A DNA stretch of 64,000 bases from positions 31,080,533 through 31,144,532 of the forward strand of contig JAKZAP010000001.1 in the NCBI GenBank assembly GCA_023053575.1, written 5' to 3'. The translations under genes and the position numbers were made by a program. Shown piece by piece: positions 53,034 to 63,179 of the stretch. This DNA is from Branchinecta lynchi (lineage: Eukaryota; Arthropoda; Branchiopoda; Anostraca; Branchinectidae). Each line of letters starts with the position of its first letter. Positions within the stretch are counted from its first letter, which is position 1. The notes beneath the pieces were generated by a model, which saw nothing but the letters and a program-made list of their open reading frames with translations, was not told where the DNA came from and made no database searches.

Positions 53034-53961
53034 AACAAGACCAAAGGTTTCGATGGGATTCAAAAATCTAACATTTGATTCAAACAATTGGGTCATGTCT
53101 TCGCCATTCAGTCTTCGTCAGATTCCTTGAATATTTTTACTGCTAAAATAAAGTTCAAAAATGGATTCAGCATGTCTCCTTGCCCCGATACCGAGTCTAT
53201 AATCGATTTCAGAAACAACTTTGAGCTTCAACCGAATTTCCAGTTTCAGCCGAATTCGCGATGAACCATTTGTCCAGCAAGAAAACTAAATTCAGATATG
53301 GAATCAGCAGACCTCCTTATCCCCTCAATGGATATCTTATTTACTTATAAAACAAACATGTTTTTACCCTAAATTCGAAACATCCTCTGCCTCTAAAGGT
53401 AGGAACTTGAACATCTACGAACTTGACCTGTACTTTTCCAGTGAATCCTCATTGAACAATATCCTCGCTTGAATAACACATTTCCTCGCTTGAACATATA
53501 TATCAACCCCTTCGACCTTTGATTACACTAGATCTCTCTGACGTCCACAGAATATACAGATGATGTCGTCACACCACGCGCAGAGCTATACTAGTTTGAG
53601 AATAAAGGGGTAGGGACTGCTATAGATTGTGTGCCTGTTTTCGCCAGATTCCAGGTGAACTACTTGTCCGGCAAGAAAATAACTTTCATATTCTGATTCA
53701 ACATGTCTCCTTACCCCTTAATCAATTATCTCAATCGCTTGAAAAAATAAATTTTTGCCCCTTAATTTGAAACCACTACCCCAACCTTAAATGTAGGGCT
53801 ACATAGCCCATCTACAAACTTGACGTTACCCTTGACCCAAAGAACCCTCACAGAAAGTTTCATCAAAATATATCATTCCCTTCGAGAGTTATCGTGCTCA
53901 CAGACAGACGGACAACTTTTACGATGTCATAGGTATCCCTCCACTTACGTTTTGGGATCCC
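53034..53961 (-). mobile_element. R5 element, copy 8
   Basis: Minus orientation: the right-end phrase CAAAGGTTTCGATGGGATTC lies at the low-coordinate side and the left end (CCACTTACGTTTTGGGATCCC) at 53941-53961. It has few and degenerate monomers (CCAGTTTCAGCCGAATTC). It faces copy 9 with 173 bases between their left ends. Confidence 0.85.
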
Positions 53962-54134
53962 AAAAAAGCCTAACCAGCCTAACCCCCAAGCCTAAACCAA
54001 CAAAGCCTTCAACAGCGCAAGCTCCAGCGAAAGCCCGTGAGGCAGAAAACCAAAGCCAAACCGTTTGACAAAAATGCACTGCATCGGCTAGTTATGAATT
54101 GTAGTATTAAACGTGATTCAAAATGTTTCTTTCT

Positions 54135-56052
54135 GGGATCACAAAACGTAAGTGGCGGGATACCTATGACATCGCAAAAGTTGTCCGTCTGTCCGTCTGT
54201 GCGCAACATAACTCTCGAAGGGAATGAGATACTTCGATGAAACTTGGTGTGAGGATTCTTTGGGTCAAGAGTAAGGTCAAGTTCGTAGATAGGCTCTGTA
54301 GCTCTACATTTAGGGGTGGGGGAGGAGGTTTAAATTAAGGGGCAAAGGAAATTTTTTTAAACAGATAATGTGATAGTCGATTAAGAGGTAAGAAGACATG
54401 CTGAACAGGATGGTGAAAACCATTTTGTCATCAGACAAGTAGTTCGCCCGGAATCCGGCCAAAACCGGAAAGTTTGTTAAAAGTAAAAGTTTTATTTGAA
54501 GTTGATTAGATGTTCGATTTGGGGGTAGGAGGACATGCCGAAAATGATGGTGAAAACCTTTTTCAAGCCGGACAACTAGTTCGCCCGGAATCCGGCCAAA
54601 ACCGGAAAGTTTGTTAAAAGTAAAAGCTTTATTTGGAGTTGATAAGATGTTCGATTTAGGGGCAAGAAGACATGCTGAACGCTTGTGTGAAAATAATTTC
54701 TACCCGGGTAAGTAGTTCGCCCGGAATCCGGCCAAAACCGAAAAAGGGTAAAGTTTTATTTGTAGTTGATTAGATATTCGATTTAGGGGTAAGAAGACAT
54801 ACTGGACAGGATGGTGAAAACCTTTTGCGCCGGACAAGTAGTTAGCCCGGAACCCGGCCAAAACACGAAAGTCTGTTAAAAGTAAAAGTTTTATTTGAAG
54901 TTGATTAGATGTTCGATTTGGGGGTAGGAGGACATGCCGAAAATGATGGTGAAAACCTTTTTCAAGCCGGACAACTAGTTCGCCCGGAATCCGGCCAAAA
55001 CCGGAAAGTTTGTTAAAAGTAAAAGCTTTATTTGGAGTTGATAAGATGTTCGATTTAGGGGCAAGAAGACATGCTGAACGCTTGTGTGAAAATAATTTCT
55101 ACCCGGGTAAGTAGTTCGCCCGGAATCCGGCCAAAACCGAAAAAGGGTAAAGTTTTATTTGTAGTTGATTAGATATTCGATTTAGGGGTAAGAAGACATA
55201 CTGGACAGGATGGTGAAAACCTTTTGCGCCGGACAAGTAGTTAGCCCGGAACCCGGCCAAAACACGAAAGTCTGTTAAAAGTAAAAGTTTTATTTGAAGT
55301 TGATTAGATGTTCGATTTGGGGGTAGGAGGACATGCCGAAAATGATGGTGAAAACCTTTTTCAAGCCGGACAACTAGTTCGCCCGGAATCCGGCCAAAAC
55401 CGGAAAGTTTGTTAAAAGTAAAAGCTTTATTTGGAGTTGATAAGATGTTCGATTTAGGGGCAAGAAGACATGCTGAACGCTTGTGTGAAAATAATTTCTA
55501 CCCGGGTAAGTAGTTCGCCCGGAATCCGGCCAAAACCGAAAAAGGGTAAAGTTTTATTTGTAGTTGATTAGATACCTGATTTAGGGGTAAAAAGAGATGC
55601 TGAATCCGTGTATGAAAATCATTTTTTACCCGGACATATAGTTCGACCGGAATCCGGTTGGAGCCAGAAAATTTATTATAAGTTTAATTTTTATTTGAAG
55701 TTGATTAGATGTTCAATATTGGAGAGAAAATATACACTGAGTTGGTTTTTGAGCTTTTCTTTATTCGCCGGACAAGTAGTTTCGGAATTCGGCCGAAACC
55801 GGGAAATTGGCAGAAGTTGAAGGAAGTTTTCGTCAAAACAGATATGACTTGTAGGGGTAAATAGACATGCTGAATCCATATCTGAACTTGTTTTTCTCAG
55901 ATGATTAGCTATTTGGCCTTAATCTGTTTCTGAATTTTAACAGTAAAAATGTTCAAGGAGTCTGGCGAAGACTGGATCTGGCGAAGAGAAGACCCAATTG
56001 TCTGGACCAAATATTCAATTTTTAGGATCCCATCGAAACCTTTGGTCTTGTT
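54135..56052 (+). mobile_element. R5 element, copy 9, with expanded monomer array
   Basis: The largest copy. The left end GGGATCACAAAACGTAAGTG carries one mutation in the GGGATCCC box. Its core holds about eleven monomers, including a 399-bp three-monomer unit repeated 2.6 times (54521-55570). The right segment ends GGATCCCATCGAAACC..GGTCTTGTT. The monomers inside the expansion look identical between units, whereas other R5 monomers are diverged. Confidence 0.92.
54521..55570 (+). repeat. 399-bp higher-order tandem repeat inside R5 copy 9
   Basis: The phrase GGGGGTAGGAGGACATGCCG starts at 54521, 54920 and 55319, an exact 399-base spacing. Each unit contains three different ~133-base monomers with cores GCCCGGAATCCGGCC, GCCCGGAATCCGGCC and GCCCGGAACCCGGCC. 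Units 1 and 2 appear identical by eye. The third diverges after GATTAGATA near 55570. Confidence 0.92.
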
Positions 56053-56251
56053 TTTGTGGGGCCTAAATAAAAAAAAGTCCTCCCACTGACAAAATGGGTT
56101 AACTATAGTTGTTTTGTCTAAGTCAGGCTGTTTTCTTCCTTCCAGCTTCTTGAATTCCATGACTGAGCCAGTAGCTAGATGCCCACTTAAAGGGGTACCA
56201 GTTTGAAATCGACTAAGAGTAAATGCTGAATTCCAGGGGATAATAAGGGGC

Positions 56252-56829
56252 CTGTTTCGACGCCAACCAACGTAAGTCGGTTCAGGGTAACCGGTGTTTT
56301 AGCGACTTATCGGTTCTCGACCAGAATGGTCTTCATTACCGTTCACGATCCTCGGTTCTGATTCAAGTTCGCCATCATCAACTAGAAAGTAAAAACAATG
56401 GCGGAACAGCATATAGAAAAAATCTACCAAAATAAAAATAAAAATTTACTATAAAAATATAACTTGAACTCTGTGTTCATATTTTTATTTTTATTTTACT
56501 TTTTCAATTTATTTTAATTTCTAATTTCTTAATCTTAATAGTTTTAAATTTAATTTAAATTTATTTTTATTTTTAATTTTATATTGAACAAATATACCCC
56601 TCCATACAAAGCACAGTTGGCTGCCGATACAGCTGCAGTTGCAGGTACAAATTCTTCCTCCATCGTTTGTTGTCAAACATTTCCTTCATCATGTCATGGT
56701 CTTCGAAGTTCGATCGTGTTTTTGCGTAACTGCCAATGTTTTGCGAGGACCGATTTTTGGTCAGGATGAAAAGTGTTTTCGCGCCAACCGTTACCGGTTT
56801 CCGCTGAACACAGGTTGGCGTCGAAACAC
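56252..56829. mobile_element. Inverted-repeat element F (MITE-like)
   Basis: The left arm TGTTTCGACGCCAACC..GTTCAGGGTAACCGG and the right arm, read inverted, TGTTTCGACGCCAACC..GTTCAGCGGAAACCGG enclose 500 bases. This includes an almost purely A/T block at 56400-56590. A minus-strand frame across the right half (NFEDHDMMKEMFDNKRW) is not recognised. Target duplication not established. Confidence 0.65.
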
Positions 56830-57000
56830 ACCCAAGGGCGAGACAATCGAGGCAAACGAAAGTTTGTTGTTTCCCCATGTTCATTTAGATGATATGAGCC
56901 TCAGTTGGATAGGTGCCAACTTGGCGCACCCTACAATCATTGTCGTGACTCGTGAGGCTTCATATATCATTCAACACGCAGTCAGTTGTGTAACCAGTGT

Positions 57001-57100
57001 GCAGGCCCGTATCCAGGAATTTATTTCGGGGAGGGGAGAGTTTGCCTGCCGACCGGACAAAAAAACATAGATTAGAGGGAAAAGCCTATTAAAATGATTG
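57001..57100 (+). repeat. R3 repeat, copy 4 (partial)
   Basis: CAGGCCCGTATCCAGGAATTTATTTCGGGG is followed by the CGGACAAAAAAACATAGATTAGAGG and GAAAAGCC spacer. It ends before the second G block. The G run is short here. Confidence 0.7.
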
Positions 57101-57129
57101 TGTTGCGAGAGCAACACTTTGGTTTTGTC

Positions 57130-57228
57130 GTGGTTTTTATGGCACTTGCCCTTCGGCCACGTGCCATATGGCGATCGCAAGTTCTGTCCGATGTCGGTCT
57201 GTCTGTCGGTCGGTCGGTCTGTCTGTCC
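57130..57228 (+). repeat. GGCAC hairpin and GTCGGTCT microsatellite at the left of R5 copy 10
   Basis: TATGGCACTTGCCCTTCGG followed by CCACGTGCCATATGG is a hairpin resembling the R4 terminal motif (GGCACTTG). It is followed by TCGGTCTGTCTGTCGG-type tetranucleotide repeats (about 57195-57228) that replace the usual R5 left segment. Confidence 0.6.
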
Positions 57229-59321
57229 CGGATTCGCCCGGAATCCGGCCAAAACCGGAAAGTTAGTTAAAAGTAAAAGTTTTATTTGAAGTTGACTAGA
57301 TATTCGATTTAGGGGTAAGAAGACATACTGGACACGATGGTGGAAACCATTTTTGCGCCGGACAAGTAGTTAGCCCGGAATCCGGCCAAAACCGAAAGTC
57401 TGTTAAAAGTAAAAGTTGTATTTGTAGTTGATTAGATGTTCGATTTAGGGGTCAGAGGACATGCTGAACACGATGGTGAAAACCATTTTTCCACCGGACA
57501 ACTAGTTCGCCCGGAATCCGGCTAAAACCGGAAAGGTTGTTAAAAGTAAAAGTTTTATTTTAGAGTTGCCTAGATGTTCGATTTAGGGGTAAGAAGACAT
57601 GCTGAAGACTTGTGTGAAAACAATTTTTCTACCCGGGTAAGTAGTTCGCCCGGAATCCGGCCAAAACCGGAAAAAGTTAAAGTTTTATTTGTGGTTGACT
57701 GGATATCCGATTTAGGGGTAAGATATTATATAAGTGATGGTGTAATAACTTCTTTTGCTGACGATACAGCTATTACTGTTTTTGCCAAGTCAGTTCATGA
57801 AGCTGTGGAAAAAGCAAATCGTGCACTCGAGTGTCTCCGTGTCTTCGTGAGTGTGAGTTGCCTTGCTGTCAACGCAAAGAAGACCAGCTTCCTAATTTTT
57901 AGCAGAACTGGGTCTCTATCTGCAATGGATTCTGTAGTTGTATATGGATCTGAAGTTATCCAACAAGTTTACAACCTCCGTTACCTGGGATTCCATATCG
58001 ACTGCAATCTTAGCTGGAAGAAACACAGTGAAATAATATCAGCGAAAGCTTCTAGAGGTCTAGGGATAATCCGAAAACTGAAACATACATTTCCAGTGTC
58101 AACCCTGAAGCTTATATATAGCTCCATTCTTGAACCATATATTGGGTACGGGTGCTCGGTGTGGGCCAGTAACTTCATAAGTAATTACAAAAGGATACAA
58201 ATAGTGCAAAACAAAGCAATGAGAGTGCTCGGTGAACTGCACCAGTGTGAAAATACTGTTGCATGTTATAAAAAGCTTGGTGTTCTGAATGTTGGACAAC
58301 AGCACTACCAGCTATCAGTTTTTGTATTTCAGTGTTTAAATAAGTTGTCCCCTGAGTATTTCTGGAATACATTTTCCCAGAATTCTTTTTACCATGAATA
58401 TGCTACCAGAAATGGTAACCATCTGGTTCACGAAATCCGACACTCAACGAGGTCAGGTTTCGCTATTAGAAACATCGCTGTTTCAGCGTGGAATGGTCTC
58501 CCGGATAGTATTAGAGCGGCCGGTAACTTAATTTTGTTTAAAAGAAAGCTGAAGAAATTTTTAATTGAAAAAGGTGGTTGAATTTTGGGGGTTGTTGGAA
58601 GGGGGTGTAGGGAGGCGCAGAGTGAAGAGGTGGGGTGGGGAGAGGTGAGATGGGGGGCGGTGGGTAGGGTGTGACGAGGAAATCATTTTTCTTTCCTATA
58701 TTCTTTTTTTCTCTCTCTCTTTCTTTACCTCTTTTTTCTTTTCTTTCTTTGAAAATATATTAGATTAGTTTTTATGTCATTATTTATTGAATATTTTCAA
58801 GTTAAAAGGTGGTTAGAAGATACAGCCACCCACAGGACTTTTGTCTTTTATGTGGTTGTTGAGTTTTTTTGTACAATGTAGTTGTGTTTTTTTGGTGAAG
58901 TAAAAAAATATCTGAAATCTGAAGAAATGCTGAATCAGTGTATGAAAATCATTTTTTACCCGGACAAATAGTTTGACCGGTATCTGGTTTGAGTCGAAAA
59001 ATTTATTAGAAGTTAAATTTTTATTTGAAGTTGATTAGATGCTCAGTATTGGGGAGAAAAGATACGCTGAGTTTGTTTTTGAGCTTATTTTTTCGCCGGA
59101 CAAGTAGTTTCGAAATTCGGCCGAAACCGGGAAATTGGCAGAAGTGGCAGGAAGTTTTCCTCAAAACAGATGATTAGCTATTTGGCCTTAATCTGTTTCT
59201 GAATTTTAATAGCAAAAATATTCAAGGAGTCTGGGGAAGACTGGATCTGGCGAAGAGAAGACCCAATTGTCTGGACCAAATATTGAATTTTTGGGATCCC
59301 ATCGAAACCTTTGGTCTTGTT
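57229..59321 (+). mobile_element. R5 element, copy 10, split by a LINE
   Basis: A monomer array begins at CCCGGATTCGCCCGGAATCC (no GGGATCCC left end) and runs to 57722. It resumes at 58922 after the LINE and ends with the standard right segment GGGATCCCATCGAAACC..GGTCTTGTT. The left segment has been replaced by the GTCGG microsatellite with its hairpin. Confidence 0.85.
57723..58921 (+). mobile_element. 5'-truncated LINE with open RT C-terminal half
   Basis: The insertion falls within a monomer: R5 sequence ends GATTTAGGGGTAAG and resumes AAGAAATGCTGAATC. An open frame from the insertion point to TGA at 58579-58581 covers about 285 residues. It contains ITSFADDTAI (catalytic FADD box at about 57754-57765), LRYLGFHIDCNLSWKKH, EPYIGYGCSVWASNF, RIQIVQNKAMRVLGEL, SVFVFQCLNKLSPEYF and VSAWNGLPDSIRAAG. 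The order and phrases fit CR1/Jockey-like ORF2. The 3' end has a poly-pyrimidine stretch and a short TCTGAAA-type tail. The intact frame indicates a recent insertion, but fingers, endonuclease and ORF1 are missing. Any Met start upstream of the junction is R5 sequence, not part of the LINE. Confidence 0.92.
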
Positions 59322-59492
59322 TTACTTGTAAGCAAAAATCGACTGTTACACCATAATCATTTTCGGCGATGAGGGGCTTGTGACTTTTGCTAGTTGGTCT
59401 ACCTATTAATCCTATTCTTTGTTTCTGGTGTATCTGAACTGAAAACAATTTGATACTATGTCTATCACGGGAGATGGACTTGTATGTAGGAA

Positions 59493-60999
59493 CAAGAACA
59501 AATAAGAGCAAGAACTGCTGTCTCCCTATCTCTGTCACACAACCAAGCTGAGTCGAGTCGACTCCCGACGCAAACGAGCGGAGGTGGATCTTACCCGGGA
59601 CATCAAGAGTCGTTACCTCTACAGAGAAGGTCTAACGCAGTAAACCACTGAGGAAGAAAAATCGAATGGAGGCAGCAGTGATAAGCCTGTTCACACTGGA
59701 CTGGGCGGGCGCTGAAACAGCGGTTCCCGGCTCATTGATTCAGACAAGCTTTCGGGGGTTGACAAGAAAATTCCGAAGCAATTAAGAATATATCAAAATA
59801 TACAGAAACTGCCATTTGATGCAAAGCAGATTTTACAAATGCGTCAAATTTAGTTAAAAGTACGACAAACTGTATATATATCTGTATTGAAAAACCCAAT
59901 GGCCGTATACAGGTAACGTAAGATATATGGTAACGTAAATTGTATCTTTTCGGGGTCAATTTAATTAAGTGGTGTCAATATTCAGAACAAGAGATACATT
60001 TCATTCCAGGTATTTGCTCTCATCTGAGAATATCAGATGAAAACAGGCAGATTCTTAAAAAAAAAGAAAAAAAAAGGCCGTGTTTCAGGTTTAATAGGCT
60101 CAGTGGAAATGAACAAATATTACGCAGATGGAATAGGCTTCTACTCTGACAAACTAACCAGAAACAATTTTGAATTAAATTTTAAAAAAAAACTAGGACT
60201 TCTATGTGGGTCCTAGACAAACTAGAACCCATGTGGCAAGGCCTCAGTACGAAAACCAAAGACTTTATTTGATGGGAAAATACACCGTTGACATCGAAAT
60301 ATGTGTAAGTAGTGAACTAAAACGAAAGTTCACCTCAACCAGGTTGAGGTGAAATTTCGTCTTTCGATCAACTACTGAATCGAAATCTAACTCACTAAAT
60401 CGAAATGTATACAATTATACATTTCGGAAAACTCACCTACATTTTGACTATTCCATGCTATTCTACCATTTCGGTAATTTCAGTAATCCTCGAAAGCCTT
60501 CATTACTTTACTCTTAGTTTACACTCGTCTGACAAAGTTAATACTACAGATGTCGAAACTCAATGGGTCATGACTTCAGTGACTGTGCTTCAGATCCCGG
60601 TTTGCATTGCATGGTTCTCCCCAGAGACATAAAGGAATGTCACAAGGGATTTCAATCTTCATATTGATGGTCATAGTATAACAAAAGCGATTATGAATGA
60701 CCATCGTCAAGTTCGCTTTTATTTTTCGCATCACTAATATTCACTAATCAGACGCCAGCGTCTACTCAAACAAAATCAACGCTGTTTCCTTCCCGTGTGA
60801 ACAGGCCAGAAAAACCGCCTCGCTAGTGGCTACGTTGTTTTCTTCGTAAATAACTGAAGTGTGTAACGGCGGAGAGTCGGAGACCAACGAGTATACACGG
60901 GCGACCAAGAAATGGCCCCACCTCCGCTCACTGTTGTCGGAACATTTTTAGTCGGTGGATGGGCGAGAGACCATTGTTCTTACTCGTTATTTGTTCTTG
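59493..60999 (+). mobile_element. MITE-E family, long copy (1.5 kb)
   Basis: The ends CAAGAACAAATAAGAGCAAG and, inverted, CAAGAACAAATAACGAGTAAG are flanked by GTAGGAA and GAGGGAA. Subterminal parts match the short copies (CTCCCTATCTCTGTC, GACGCAAACGAGCGGAGG on the left; CACCTCCGCTCACTGTTGTCGG on the right). The interior of about 1.2 kb is not shared with the short copies. It has no long open frame and no recognised transposase. Confidence 0.75.
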
Positions 61000-61871
61000 G
61001 AGGGAATCATTTGCTAGAAGGGGTTCATAAGGGGCTAGAAACTAGTGCACATTTTATTTGATCTCTTTAAATCTGAGGGTAAGAAAATGAGTCTCCATGG
61101 TCTATCAAAGTAACTTACAATTAAGTCTTTGAGGGGTTGAAAACTTTAATGGTAGGGTAAACACTCAAACAAAGAATAGCCGGAACCCAACTGTGAGACC
61201 AGTCACGGACTTGTAGCTAACAGTCGGCAACTACAACATAATCATCTTCCGGGCTTCCCACTTTTCCTAGTATGTGTACCTATTTTGTTTCCGGTGTTTT
61301 TTGATGATAAGAAAAGTTTGGTTCATGTCGTCGTTCAAGAATCAATTGCTAAGCATTGCCATTTTCATGTGATGCTAGAATGGCCTATGGTTATGGCCTT
61401 TCACTGTAACCTAGAATTAAGTGTTAACGCAACGAGTGCAAGTCTTTATGACTTACCACTTTTGGTGATAATAAATAAATAAATAAATGATAATGTAAAA
61501 CAAACGATAGATGTTACGAAATAATTAGTAGAGGTATTTTCGTATTTGAACTAAAAAGCTATGGATAGCTTTATAATGCTAACTAGGTTATATAAGATTG
61601 TTCCAAGTTTCCACAAGTCACGATGTCTACGATTGACAAGGATAAAGTTCAACTGGCTGCAAAGTCAATTTACTCCCTACTTCCGATATTCTGTTTTTTT
61701 TTCAACGCTGAGGGATAACCATGTGATTACAGATTGTGCCATTAGTTCAGAAAAATATTCTTCATGGATTGGAACATACCATTTGGAAACCTTGATGGGT
61801 TTTCACAAAGGTTGCTGCAGGTTGCTACAAAGATTGCTGAAACACTTCACGTTGCCTGGGCAACGTAGGTC
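61000..61871. other. Unassigned sequence
   Basis: No exon or repeat was recognised. A short AAATAAATAAATAAATG run lies near 61472-61488. Confidence 0.35.
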
Positions 61872-61940
61872 TAGTTATTTTTGTATGTTTCGGGGGGGGG
61901 GGGGGGGGGGGGTCAAACCCCTACCCCCCCCCCCCCCCTG
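61872..61940 (+). repeat. R3 repeat, partial copy with G and C runs
   Basis: TTATTTTTGTATGTTTCGGGG, a run of about 22 G, TCAAACCCCTA, then a run of about 15 C. The facing G and C tracts could pair as a hairpin. This is the inner half of the R3 unit. Confidence 0.65.
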
Positions 61941-62008
61941 AATCCGGCGTTGCCAGTGTGTGACACTTTTGGTGCTTTTTGAAACTTTTTGCCTCTGGGT
62001 GACACCAT

Positions 62009-62302
62009 GAGCGTGTTCCACATTACTTACCGTACTTACTACGCATGATGTCATGAATTGTGGCTTTTTGCAGTCAAGGCTGGAACGACTTTTCTATTTT
62101 CCAGCAGAATATTATGCCACGGCGAATCCGACCAATCACGTTACAGAGATGCGTAGTTACCCGGCTTACTACACTCCCGAGCATGGTAAGCAAATAGATA
62201 CTATTTCGAGAAGGTCGGAACCGTTAGCGTAGTAGCTTTTCACGAGGTTGGAACGAAAATAGTAACTAATAGTTACTATTGTTAGAAGGGTGGAACACAA
62301 TC
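62009..62302 (+). mobile_element. MITE-A, copy 5
   Basis: Left end GAGCGTGTTCCACATTACTT; right end AAGGGTGGAACACAATC. CAT flanks both sides (62006-62008 and 62303-62305), supporting a 3-bp target duplication. Same orientation as copy 3. Confidence 0.88.
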
Positions 62303-62305
62303 CAT

Positions 62306-63179
62306 GACACTTTTTCTCTGAAAGTGACACCTTTTCTTACGAATGACACTTTTTAGGTCAGAAAAGCCCTTTTTAATTTACTTTACTAAAATGAAGGATT
62401 ACCGCCCCCAAAAGCATGTACTTTACTTTGATTTAGTACACAAAAACTGTTTGAAGCCTAAACAAATGTTTCGAAAAATGCTGTTACAAATTTAGTAATT
62501 ACTAATTATTCGCATTTTGCGCGTTCTGCAGCCGAATGCACACACAAAAAATCGAGGCGTCAAAAAGCACCATTTGTCAGCAACCGTTACACTTTTATGA
62601 GTCGAGCTCTTGGCAACCCTTCACTCAACACGCAGTCAGTTGTGTAACAGCCTTTAAAGAATTGGGATTTAAAGACAGGCTTCGCCTTCCAGATTCCCAG
62701 ACGTCCGGGGCTTCCGCACAGTTAAGCCAACCTTTCCAGATTTCGATGATAATGATGAAATCTAATTTTCTATTCTTCAAAATTTCCTAGATGTCCCCTT
62801 TACGTTTCAAATATCTCTTACATACCAGTCGCAACTGTCAATCACTTTCCCTTTTCTCCCCCCATTTGCATATGTGTAGTGTCTCGAAGGGGTTGCCTCT
62901 ATGGCACCTTCCAGACATCCGGAATCTGGGGTGTCCAAGCCAAGCTGACCATTCATTACGAAAGAAATAGAAAACCGTGATTTTTTGTTTTTTTTTTCTT
63001 GATCAGCTAATTATCCCTCTAGGATGATGTGCGAGGGATAAATATAAATTCGGATATTTCGGTTGCAATTTCGGCAAACCGTCCTGAGGGAAATAACAAA
63101 CAACTAAATCAAAAAATCCAACACAACACCAACAGAAAAGTGATGCGGAACCAACAAAACATACAATGATATGTAACTA
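62306..63179. other. Unassigned sequence
   Basis: The phrase AACACGCAGTCAGTTGTGTAAC (62626-62647) recurs at 56973-56994 next to an R3 copy. The first bases after the MITE repeat GACACTTTTT-like units (61965, 62305, 62347), i.e. the MITE landed in a small GACAC-rich repeat. The minus strand was searched for upstream SDR exons without success. Confidence 0.4.

Noticed and set aside
54137..55600. CRISPR-like regularly spaced repeats
   Set aside because: The monomers are contiguous, about 133 bases long with no unique spacers, in a eukaryotic intron-rich context. It is a tandem array, not a CRISPR.
56161..56400. Minus-strand peptide (DDGELESEPRIVNG) after a possible acceptor near 56383
   Set aside because: It meets a stop within about 30 codons, overlaps the arm of inverted-repeat element F, and its phase and content do not fit the SDR gene.
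57574..57720. N-terminal 49 codons of the long frame ending at 58581
   Set aside because: They are R5 monomer sequence that happens to be open. The LINE part begins at the insertion point about 57723.
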